Positions 56,714 through 64,000 of a stretch of DNA of 64,000 nt are shown here, in pieces. The notes under the pieces were generated by a model, which was given only the letters and a program-made list of their open reading frames with translations, was not told the DNA's origin and made no database searches. Made by a program: the position numbers and the translations under genes. Source of the DNA: Bin55 sp009840545 (GTDB taxonomy: Bacteria > Pseudomonadota > Gammaproteobacteria > Pseudomonadales > Azotimanducaceae). How positions within the stretch are numbered: the stretch's first letter is position 1; each line of letters opens with the position of its first letter. The DNA lies in contig OZ242357.1 in the NCBI GenBank assembly GCA_965208815.1, positions 186,001 to 250,000 on the forward strand, written 5' to 3'.

Positions 56714-58015
56714 ATGAACGACTCGACAGATCTTAAGGAACTAATTCTTGCTCGAGCCGATGAAGACAGTGAATTCAGGAAACGATTACTAGCTGATCCG
56801 AAGCAGGTACTAAAGCAAGAATTCGGTTGGGTGATCGACGAAGAGCATGTGCTGCACGTGCATGAAGAGTCCGACTCGATTTCGCACCTAGTACTTAGAC
56901 CAGAGAGCAAGTACAGTGCTAGTGAACGTGAGGAGGCAAGAACCGGAGCGTCTTCACTCGAGTTTCTCAAAAAGACCATGTACGATCCTGCTCCGCCAAG
57001 ACGTCCCGTGGTATTCGAGTCGACAAACGGCCCGGCAGTTTCCCGTTCTACAGAATCACACATAGAGGCAGGTAGGCAAAGCATCCGCCGTGGCTTGGAT
57101 TTTGTCGAATCCACTTTGGACGAGAACGGAGCTTGGCACTGCATTCGATTTAATCTATCGGACCCGAACATTCCGCGTCATTTCGAAAAACCTCCGTTTG
57201 TGTCTGCTTTATGCACTCTTGCCATTGAGGACTGTGAAGATTCCAAGTGCAAGACTCTCTGTACTCGTACCAAGAAGTACCTGATTGACAAAATGGAATA
57301 TCCTGGTTTTTGGCGTTACTACCGACATCTTCCCAAAGATCTCGACAGTACTGCCCTCTGTTCCCTTGTCCTTGGAGCGCATCCGTGGATTTGTCTGGGA
57401 CGAAACATACCTGGAATACTAGCCAATCAAGATGAAGATGGTCGTTTCATGACTTGGATGTTGGAGGAGGGCGAGCCAGACGTCGTGTCGAAGTTTCGCA
57501 TCGAAGCCGATCCTGTGGTCAATGCAAATCTCATCGCTCATCTTGGAGACCACCCCGAGACAAGGAATGCACAGCTATGGCTGGATCACTTGCTACGGGA
57601 AGGCGATGTCGATGGATCGTCCAAATGGTATCCCGACTCGATCTCAATCTACTACGCGATTACGAGAGCAATCAAGCGGGCAACACCTGCTCTTAGCAAT
57701 TTGGAATCGGTGTTGGTAGAACGAATCATGAGCCTGCGCAACGGATCTGGAGGGTTTGGCAACATCCTCCACAGTGCTCAAGCAGTTTCGGCTTTGTACA
57801 ACATTGGTCAATTGGATCGAATCGACGCAAAAGTGCTCATTGAACATTTCATTGGCAATCAACAAGAAGACGGAAGCTGGCCAGAATTCCTAGCATTTGG
57901 AGATCAGACCATGCAGTGGGGAAAGGTAGGACAGATTGGGCACGGCTCCGAATCTGTGACTTCGGCCTTTTGCATCGAAGCACTGAATCATCTTGTTGCG
58001 TACCTCGATGCGTGA
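56714..58015 (+). CDS. NHLP-type leader fused to a squalene-cyclase-like toroid domain
   Basis: Residues 1-62 look like a nitrile-hydratase-derived RiPP leader: AREDSEFRKRLLADPKQ is close in the form ADEDSEFRKRLLADPKQVLK, with EEHVLHVHEESDSISHLVLRP after it. SASEREEARTGA, ending at Gly78-Ala79, parallels the LSDEELEAVAGG region where C39 enzymes cut. From about 115 to 433 comes an alpha/alpha toroid with QW-like repeats (NQDEDGRFMTW, NGSGGFG, NQQEDGSWPEF) and DLDS at 209-212, near the DxDD of class II terpene cyclases. It has many Cys (CTLAIEDCEDSKCKTLC). Either a giant modified and exported cargo or a leader-tagged enzyme. It follows the exporters by 13 bp. Confidence 0.75.
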   Translation: MNDSTDLKELILARADEDSEFRKRLLADPKQVLKQEFGWVIDEEHVLHVHEESDSISHLVLRPESKYSASEREEARTGASSLEFLKKTMYDPAPPRRPVVFESTNGPAVSRSTESHIEAGRQSIRRGLDFVESTLDENGAWHCIRFNLSDPNIPRHFEKPPFVSALCTLAIEDCEDSKCKTLCTRTKKYLIDKMEYPGFWRYYRHLPKDLDSTALCSLVLGAHPWICLGRNIPGILANQDEDGRFMTWMLEEGEPDVVSKFRIEADPVVNANLIAHLGDHPETRNAQLWLDHLLREGDVDGSSKWYPDSISIYYAITRAIKRATPALSNLESVLVERIMSLRNGSGGFGNILHSAQAVSALYNIGQLDRIDAKVLIEHFIGNQQEDGSWPEFLAFGDQTMQWGKVGQIGHGSESVTSAFCIEALNHLVAYLDA

Positions 58016-58083
58016 ACAGTCGCCGCCAAGCAAGCAGAATCAGTGCTAACATTTGAGGTGCTCCGTTTCAACTGGATGCTACT

Positions 58084-60477
58084 TTGACTGAGAAAATAAT
58101 GGCTGGAGTCGATACAAATTCCCCTGAATCGAAGAGCACACAGTTCATCGAACCTTCGTTTCTAAACGCGCTTCCCCACTACTCACCTTTGGCCGTTTTC
58201 CCACTGTTGTTCCTAGCGCTTCTCTATGGCGGTTGGTGGATGTTGGGACCGTTTCTCTTCATGAGTCTGGCATCGTTCCTCGATCCGGTCTTTGGTGTAG
58301 ATGGGCTCAACATGAACCCACGCGGAGTGTCTGAGAGGTCTTTTATGTGGTATAATATACCAGTATGGACTTGGGCTTTCCTTTGGCCCCCGACTCTCAT
58401 TTTCGGTCTATGGCAAATCCTTGTCGCAGATGCGTTTGCGCTCTGGGAAGACGTGATACTAGCCATTCTTCTGACCATGGAGGCACAGACGGTATTCGTG
58501 ATCGGGCACGAACTTGTACATCGCCGTACCACTTGGGAAAGGCGGGTTGGCGAGTTGCTTCTTGCATGTGCGTCCTACCCACAATACGCTACAGAGCACG
58601 TCTACATTCACCATGCCAAGGTCGGTACGCCACACGATGTGGGATCTGCGCCAAAAGGCGAAAGCTTTTGGAAGTACTTCCCTCGTGAAGTTGTTAGTAA
58701 TCTCACCAATTCTTGGCAGGTAGCAGGTGAACGTCTAGCTCGGCGACAACTGTCTCGTTGGCACTACAGCAATCCATTCTGGAGATACGCGCTCTTTGTG
58801 GCTTTTTGGTATGGATTGGTGGTGTACATGGGCGGCATTTGGGCGATTCCGGTCTATGCATTTCTTGGGTTGGGCTGTGTCTTTTCCATGAAAATAAGTA
58901 ACTATTTTCAACACTACGGATTGCGTCGCGTACTGCTGCCCAATGGTCGTTGGGAGAAAATCTCACCGCGCCACTCATGGAACGCTGATTGGAAGTTCAC
59001 AAATTGGATGTTTTTCAAAATGCAACGACATGCGGATCATCATGCGATGGCGACACGCATCTATCCCCAGCTTCAGAATCGTCCCGATGAGTCACCAGAA
59101 CTGCCGGGTACCTACGGCGACATGATGAATCTTGTGCTTCGTCCTAGGCGATGGTTCGAGAAGATGGATCCCCTCGTCGATCAATGGCGTCAAAAGTTCT
59201 ACCCCGAAATCGAGGACTGGAGTCCTTACGATAGTAAGCTTTCCGCTGTACGACCGGACGACTTCGAAGCCATCATCGAAATATTTGGTGTTGCTCCTCG
59301 ACTTGCCCACAGGATCGAACAAAACCCAGAACTCCTCGACAATCTTCATCTTAGAGAATTCACGGATCTCGATTTGCCCAAGGGATTCTTGTCCAATCAA
59401 GAGCAGGAATCGATAGCAAGGAGGGGTCTTGCGAGACTCTATTGGACGCACGAGATGAGCGTGAATGAAATGCGCGAGCAGATCGATGAACTGCCATCGA
59501 CTAACGCCATCGAAACGACTGAAATCGTGCGCAATTGGACAAACGACAGAGCTTTTCAAATCGGAATGCATGTTGTTCGGGAAAATCTGTCGCCAACAGA
59601 AGCAATGATCGCTCTCTCCAATCTAGCTGAAGCGTCACTTGGAGCTGTAATTTCCGCCACGGTTACAGAATTTGTAGAAAAGTCTCAGACTCATAAAAAC
59701 GGTGGCGTAGCGGCCATTGTTTTGGGGGATCTTGCGAGCCGAGAGTCGTATCCTGGCGTTGAAGTTGAGCTGTTGCTTGTCTTTGGTGACTGGGCGACCA
59801 ATTCTACGACGCGACTGTGGAATAGCGCTCAGCAAACCATCAAACTTCTTGCTAGAGATAGTCTGTTGTTCTCTCCCATTTCAAAAGACAACAAGCACTT
59901 TCTTCCAGTGCAGGTTTCTGAACTTGCAACCCAAATTAGCGATTCTCAGCCATTACATGCTTTCGATCTCACGAGATCATCCTGTATCTTTGAATATGGA
60001 GATTCAAAACTTGCCAATCAGTTCGAAGAGACTCGGCGAGATATTCACCAGAAGGCCAAAGGCCTTGGACCGCAACTTTCAGATCTGATCGAGTGGTCTA
60101 CATCGCAAGTCGAACCACGGGTTGGTCTTGGTGCCAGCGTACAACGAATGATTGACAGGATGGAGGCTACTGCACGGTTCATTCAGTTGAAGGGCAACGG
60201 ATTCGATTTGGAAGAATCTGCTTCTTCCGCTACTACCGTTTTTCGGTCTTATGAAGCAGAAACACTAGCAAGAGCTGCAACCACGTATCGGGAATTGCAA
60301 GGGGCTGTAAGTCTCGTCAGCGAGGAAGATGCTGATCTGGAGACGCTACGGCCAAAAGTGCGCTCACTGATCGCAAGCGCATGCGGCTACGAAGACTTCG
60401 ATTCGTTGAGTGTGTATCTTGCCGAAATTGCTTCCACGGTTGAAAGTGAGATCGACTCGATTGCCAAACAGGCTTGA
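58084..60477 (+). CDS. AlkB-type diiron membrane hydroxylase fused to a GlnE-like domain
   Basis: Residues 1-375 have membrane helices and all four alkane-monooxygenase His boxes: HELVHR at 142, EHVYIHHAKVGTPHD from 171, QHYG at 276-278 and QRHADHHA around 315-320. Residues 390-797 resemble the glutamine-synthetase adenylyltransferase GlnE: FGVAPRLAHRIEQNPELLD, ALSNLAEASLGAVI, and AAIVLGDLASRESYPGVEVE, where GlnE has GKLGGRE and DLD. Here the Asp pair is replaced by Glu560 and Glu562, so nucleotidyl transfer may be lost. TTG 58084 or ATG 58099 is the start. I know of no family with this fusion. Lipid or peptide hydroxylation is inferred only. Confidence 0.78.
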   Translation: MTEKIMAGVDTNSPESKSTQFIEPSFLNALPHYSPLAVFPLLFLALLYGGWWMLGPFLFMSLASFLDPVFGVDGLNMNPRGVSERSFMWYNIPVWTWAFLWPPTLIFGLWQILVADAFALWEDVILAILLTMEAQTVFVIGHELVHRRTTWERRVGELLLACASYPQYATEHVYIHHAKVGTPHDVGSAPKGESFWKYFPREVVSNLTNSWQVAGERLARRQLSRWHYSNPFWRYALFVAFWYGLVVYMGGIWAIPVYAFLGLGCVFSMKISNYFQHYGLRRVLLPNGRWEKISPRHSWNADWKFTNWMFFKMQRHADHHAMATRIYPQLQNRPDESPELPGTYGDMMNLVLRPRRWFEKMDPLVDQWRQKFYPEIEDWSPYDSKLSAVRPDDFEAIIEIFGVAPRLAHRIEQNPELLDNLHLREFTDLDLPKGFLSNQEQESIARRGLARLYWTHEMSVNEMREQIDELPSTNAIETTEIVRNWTNDRAFQIGMHVVRENLSPTEAMIALSNLAEASLGAVISATVTEFVEKSQTHKNGGVAAIVLGDLASRESYPGVEVELLLVFGDWATNSTTRLWNSAQQTIKLLARDSLLFSPISKDNKHFLPVQVSELATQISDSQPLHAFDLTRSSCIFEYGDSKLANQFEETRRDIHQKAKGLGPQLSDLIEWSTSQVEPRVGLGASVQRMIDRMEATARFIQLKGNGFDLEESASSATTVFRSYEAETLARAATTYRELQGAVSLVSEEDADLETLRPKVRSLIASACGYEDFDSLSVYLAEIASTVESEIDSIAKQA

Positions 60478-60509
60478 GAGCGATTGTCGGTTCAAGTCGG
60501 AAGCTCTAG

Positions 60510-62825
60510 ATGTCAGAAAGGGCCGAAACGAAACAGCAAGGTATCTTGTCAAAAACAACCGCTGAAGACCAAGATCTCGTAAAGCTTCCTGTACTCACCC
60601 CTCACCTAAGATTTCAAGATATCGGCGACCATCAAACATTGCTGGTTTCCGAATCGTTCAACACACTTCTTCATGGAAAGCTGTACAGCGATGTGATCCC
60701 GTTGCTGGATGGCAGCAACACCCTCGATGATATAGTTCGGGCTTGCGGTTCGGTTCATGGTTTTAGCGACCTTCTGTCTGCCATTGTCTCACTGTCCACC
60801 AAAGGGTACGTGGTGTCCGCCAACCATTCATTGGATCCAAGCCGTGCGGCTTATTGGACTTCACTTGGAGCCTCACCCCGATGGGTAGAACAGACTCTCG
60901 AACAATCACGTATTTCAGTAAGTGAAGATGGGACCGCTTTAAAGCTTAACTTGGAACAGTCTGGTATTGCTATTGATGATTCAAAACCACATCTCACTGT
61001 AATTGTCTGCGAAGACTATCTCTCGGACAGTCTTGCAGAAGTTAATCGCCGCCAACTTGAGTCGAAAACGCCATGGATGTTGGTTCGACCCCGAGGCATC
61101 GAACCATTGTTTGGACCGGTGTTCCATGCCGACGGTACAGGTCCCTGTTGGACCTGTTTGAGCCATCGGCTCCGTAGCCATCAAGAAGTTCACGAATTCT
61201 TGCGCCACATCGGTGGCGAACAGGCAACCCTCAGGCCATTTGCTGCAGAAAGCCTGGCACTCCAAGGAGTTTTCGCTCTTGCCTCAAATGAAATTGTCAA
61301 GTGGCTTGTGCTGGGAGACAAAGCTCCAATCAATCGGCATGCCGTTGCGATGAACTTGGCTACTTTTGTCGCTTCACATCACTTTGTGATGCGTCGGCCA
61401 CAATGTTCGGAGTGTGGGGATGAAGATCTAAAGCGTCCGGACAGACCACCTGTTCCGATTTGCCTCAACGAACGTCCAGTAACGTGTCGTAACAGCGGAG
61501 GTTCGCGAAGCGTAACACCTGATGTAACTTTAGCCAAGTATCGCCACTTGGTCAGTCCGATCAGTGGTGTTGTAAGTTGGCTTTCGAGAACGACCCAAGA
61601 GAACGACCCGTGGTTGCACGTCTATTGGGCAGGAAGCAATTTCGGCATGAGAAGTCGATCATTGAGTTCTCTCCGACGTAGCTTACGTAGCAAAAGTGCT
61701 GGTAAAGGAAGCACGAAAGAACAATCGGAGGTCAGCGCGCTTTGCGAGGCGATCGAGCGCTATTCCGGTTCGGTGCAAGGAAGTGAGATTCGCAAACAGT
61801 GTCGATTCAACGACTTGAGTGAAGGCGGTGAAGCGATTCACCCGAACGACGTACAGTTGTTCAGCGACTTACAACTAGACAACGCCGAAGAATTGAACGC
61901 TCAAGGGCATCCTCACAACTTTGTGCCGCCGAAGCTTGACCTAGATGCCGAAATTGACTGGACTCCAGTTTGGTCTTTGTCGCACCAGAGGCATCGGTAT
62001 CTGCCCACGTCCATGCTCTACACTATGGCAGCCGAAAGTAGAGGTCCATTCGACTTAGTAGCGGACTCCAACGGATGCGCCTCTGGCAATTCACTTGAAG
62101 AAGCAATATTGCAAGGATTCTACGAGTTGGTTGAACGAGATGCATTTGCCATTTGGTGGTACAACCGTCTCGAAGTTCCCGCTGTTGACCTTTCATCCTT
62201 CGACGACGAATACCTTTCCACTGCTGCGGATTACTATAACCGACTGGATCGAGAAATATGGATGCTCGACATTACCGCAGATATTGAGATTCCCTCATTT
62301 GTCGCAATTTCACACCGTCCAAACTCTCCCAAAGAAGAAATCATCTATGGAGCGGGAACGCATCCCGATTCCCGTATTGCAGCCTTGCGTTCCGTATGCG
62401 AGTTGAATCAATGCTTATCTTGGTTGCCGGGGCAGGAAAGACGCCTTGGTCTACCAATGATCGATGATCCGATGGCATTGTCTTGGTGGGAGAATGCACG
62501 ACTTGCCGATTGTGCATGGCTGGCCCCAAGTAGAACAGATCCCACGCGTACTGCATCGGACTATGTTGTGTCCGAGTCCAACGACATGAAACGGGAGGTC
62601 GAGAAGTGTCAAGCAATGGTCGAAGCGAAAGGAATGGAGCTCCTAGTGTTGGATCAGACTAGGCCAGATGTGGGCATGCCGGTGGTTAGAGTCATCGTCC
62701 CAGGTATGCGCCATTTTTGGGCCAGACTTGCTGCAGGTCGCCTATTCGATGTTCCAGTTGAAATGAGGAAACTCGTCAATCCTCTTCACGAGTCCGATTT
62801 GAACTCCACCCCTGTGATCGCATGA
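60510..62825 (+). CDS. Fused E1-like / YcaO azoline-forming cyclodehydratase
   Basis: The N-terminal ~330 residues match the SagC/ocin_ThiF-like domain, which binds leader peptides, with two zinc CxxC pairs (Cys213-Cys216, Cys299-Cys302). The YcaO half has the ATP-binding helix EVSALCEAIERYSG near 406-419, and the second acidic set EEAILQGFYELVERDAFAIWW with Glu539. It would turn Cys/Ser/Thr into thiazolines or oxazolines using ATP. The C-terminus ends LHESDLNSTPVIA and lacks the PxPxP tail of many azoline YcaOs. No flavin dehydrogenase (SagB) is in the window, so azoline-only products are expected. Confidence 0.9.
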   Translation: MSERAETKQQGILSKTTAEDQDLVKLPVLTPHLRFQDIGDHQTLLVSESFNTLLHGKLYSDVIPLLDGSNTLDDIVRACGSVHGFSDLLSAIVSLSTKGYVVSANHSLDPSRAAYWTSLGASPRWVEQTLEQSRISVSEDGTALKLNLEQSGIAIDDSKPHLTVIVCEDYLSDSLAEVNRRQLESKTPWMLVRPRGIEPLFGPVFHADGTGPCWTCLSHRLRSHQEVHEFLRHIGGEQATLRPFAAESLALQGVFALASNEIVKWLVLGDKAPINRHAVAMNLATFVASHHFVMRRPQCSECGDEDLKRPDRPPVPICLNERPVTCRNSGGSRSVTPDVTLAKYRHLVSPISGVVSWLSRTTQENDPWLHVYWAGSNFGMRSRSLSSLRRSLRSKSAGKGSTKEQSEVSALCEAIERYSGSVQGSEIRKQCRFNDLSEGGEAIHPNDVQLFSDLQLDNAEELNAQGHPHNFVPPKLDLDAEIDWTPVWSLSHQRHRYLPTSMLYTMAAESRGPFDLVADSNGCASGNSLEEAILQGFYELVERDAFAIWWYNRLEVPAVDLSSFDDEYLSTAADYYNRLDREIWMLDITADIEIPSFVAISHRPNSPKEEIIYGAGTHPDSRIAALRSVCELNQCLSWLPGQERRLGLPMIDDPMALSWWENARLADCAWLAPSRTDPTRTASDYVVSESNDMKREVEKCQAMVEAKGMELLVLDQTRPDVGMPVVRVIVPGMRHFWARLAAGRLFDVPVEMRKLVNPLHESDLNSTPVIA

Positions 62826-62834
62826 GTCGGACTT

Positions 62835-63953
62835 ATGGATATTGAAAAAGCCACCGCAATCACTGAAGATCGCCTCTCCGAAGAAGGCGAGAACTTGAGT
62901 GAATTATTGGAAAATTTTCGAGATTGGATTTCGCCCGTTCTCATCGGACAGTCTCAATGGTCGCGCATACTGAATTGCGCGGCAACTTTGCCAATTGAGA
63001 TAGGGGCGTTTCCGTTCGGTTTTGAACTCCCATTACACGAACCTCTGCCAGAAGCGGACATAGGAGTCTCATTTGCAAGTGGGACGAAAACGGCATCGCT
63101 CTTTCAAGAGCAGCAACGAATTGACAAGTCGAATAGAACCACGAAGTTTCTAGATCATCTCTTTCTTCAAATGGAATCACCCGATGCAACATTGCGAAAG
63201 ATTGTCGGACGGAAGTTAATGCTTGAGTATGACATCGGATCGGCGAAGAAAGGCTCTCGAGCTGAGCCTGGATTGTTTCTGCGACCCAATGAACGACCGA
63301 TTATTGGAGCAACCGGACAAATAGACGACGTACGAACCGTCGCAGACGCTCTAGTTGCTAGCGTTGGCTGGCCGCAAAACGAGACCGAACGGGCGAATGT
63401 AGATCGAGTTTACCTAGAGCAACCGGAAGACACACGCATTGACTCTTTTGGTGTATTTCCGTCGCGAACACGATCGATCCGACTGGCCATTATGGGTTTC
63501 AAAACTCAAGACGAAGTGGGGAGTTATCTAGAGAGAATAGAGTGGCCAGGAAAGATTTTGGCTGTGGAGTCTGTGATTTCGAGATTTAGGGAACGCACTG
63601 ATGTCTCTAGGATTGGGATCAACATTGATGTCGGGGAAACAGGAATTGGTCCTTCGATAGGTCTTGTCCTTATCGTGAAGCAACGCTATACGAAAGACTC
63701 CAGATACTGGCTCGATGGGCTCACGGACTGGGACCCTTTCCTGAACGCTTTGGAACAGGAAGAAATCGTCGGTCAGGAAAAATTAAAGGAACTGAGACGT
63801 TGGGTTTCCAAACCGACTGTGTTGTATGCAAAGTCCGGTCGGTTCGTTTTGATGCGCGGTATTCACCACATCAAGCTCGTAGTAGCACCTGCGGGGTTAG
63901 TCCACGCGAAGGCCTACATCTACCTAATACTCTCTGGAGCACTAAGTCTTTAG
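62835..63953 (+). CDS. Protein of unknown family, last gene of the RiPP-type locus
   Basis: A 372-residue soluble protein starting 9 bp after the YcaO gene. No metal, nucleotide or cofactor motif is visible. Noticeable blocks are RIGINIDVGETGIGPSIGLV in the middle, and near the C-terminus LRRWVSKPTVLYAKSG followed by RGIHHIKLVVAP and HAKAYIYL, where the HxKL...AKAYL pattern looks conserved rather than random. The lack of a signal peptide places it in the cytosol, probably as a modifying or substrate-binding component of the pathway. I cannot assign a function. Confidence 0.75.
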   Translation: MDIEKATAITEDRLSEEGENLSELLENFRDWISPVLIGQSQWSRILNCAATLPIEIGAFPFGFELPLHEPLPEADIGVSFASGTKTASLFQEQQRIDKSNRTTKFLDHLFLQMESPDATLRKIVGRKLMLEYDIGSAKKGSRAEPGLFLRPNERPIIGATGQIDDVRTVADALVASVGWPQNETERANVDRVYLEQPEDTRIDSFGVFPSRTRSIRLAIMGFKTQDEVGSYLERIEWPGKILAVESVISRFRERTDVSRIGINIDVGETGIGPSIGLVLIVKQRYTKDSRYWLDGLTDWDPFLNALEQEEIVGQEKLKELRRWVSKPTVLYAKSGRFVLMRGIHHIKLVVAPAGLVHAKAYIYLILSGALSL

Positions 63954-63969
63954 AGTACAAAACGCAACA

Positions 63970-63999
63970 TTAGTCCACGCAATACGCTACGCGGACTAA
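63970..63999 (+). terminator. Stem-loop just after the last gene
   Basis: TTAGTCC at 63970-63976 pairs with GGACTAA at 63993-63999, with two further possible pairs after a mismatch, around a loop of about 12 bases. It lies 17 bp after the stop of the final gene. The window ends before a U-run could be seen, so it may instead be the start of a repeat or other element. Confidence 0.45.
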
Positions 64000-64000
64000 A

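Noticed and set aside
48022..63953. CRISPR array or phage region
   Set aside because: No regularly spaced direct repeats and no phage structural genes were seen anywhere in the window.

Overview
The window reads as chromosome of a gammaproteobacterium of moderate GC, probably marine or host-associated. Housekeeping genes typical of that class are present (mpl, apaG, aroQ-accB, hslR, acpH, nudE, cysQ, yheS, dsbB), together with a TRAP uptake system and several secreted oxidative or hydrolytic enzymes. Taxonomy below class level is inference.

Layout. 1-3616: a large ABC-2-type permease with an M1-peptidase-like extracellular part (minus strand, running off the left edge), split by a GC-rich IS3-family insertion sequence. 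4159-5340: a DUF4143-type AAA ATPase with a perfect 24-bp palindrome just upstream of its start. 5401-13191 (minus): PlsC-like acyltransferase, TRAP transporter dctM-dctQ-dctP, apaG, an exported cyclase-family protein, mpl and a small membrane protein. 13323-16684: tail-to-tail PPi-dependent phosphofructokinase and membrane pyrophosphatase. 16759-20417: PCuAC copper chaperone, aroQ-accB (no accC beside it), tRNA-Phe and two paralogous alpha/beta hydrolases. 20678-31720: a secreted-enzyme block with a BNR-repeat propeller, decayed DNA, a 1259-residue FG-GAP/ASPIC/vanadium-haloperoxidase lipoprotein, a Tat-exported PhoX-like protein, a PQQ dehydrogenase and a beta-lactamase-family hydrolase. 32362-42008: thpR-panE and cysQ-nudE (minus), then hslR, pckA, gshA-acpH-dsbB and yheS (plus). 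42059-45296 (minus): ECF sigma factor, anti-sigma-like protein and two paralogous PDZ proteins. 45573-47759: a luciferase-like flavin monooxygenase and a DsbC-like protein.

The most unusual part is 48022-63953, all on the plus strand. A SpoIIE-type phosphatase with a C-terminal STAS-like domain precedes a compact RiPP-type locus: a very short HlyD/NHLM-secretion-like protein, an NHLM-type C39 peptidase/ABC exporter, a second NHLM-type ABC protein, a protein with an N-terminal nitrile-hydratase-like (NHLP) leader fused to a squalene-cyclase-like toroid domain, an AlkB-type diiron membrane hydroxylase fused to a GlnE (glutamine synthetase adenylyltransferase)-like region, a fused E1-like/YcaO azoline-forming cyclodehydratase, and a terminal protein of unknown family. 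No ordinary short precursor is obvious. The leader-toroid protein is therefore the best candidate for the modified and exported substrate. That would be a protein-sized cargo, an arrangement I do not recognise as described. The alternative is that it is a leader-tagged modifying enzyme.
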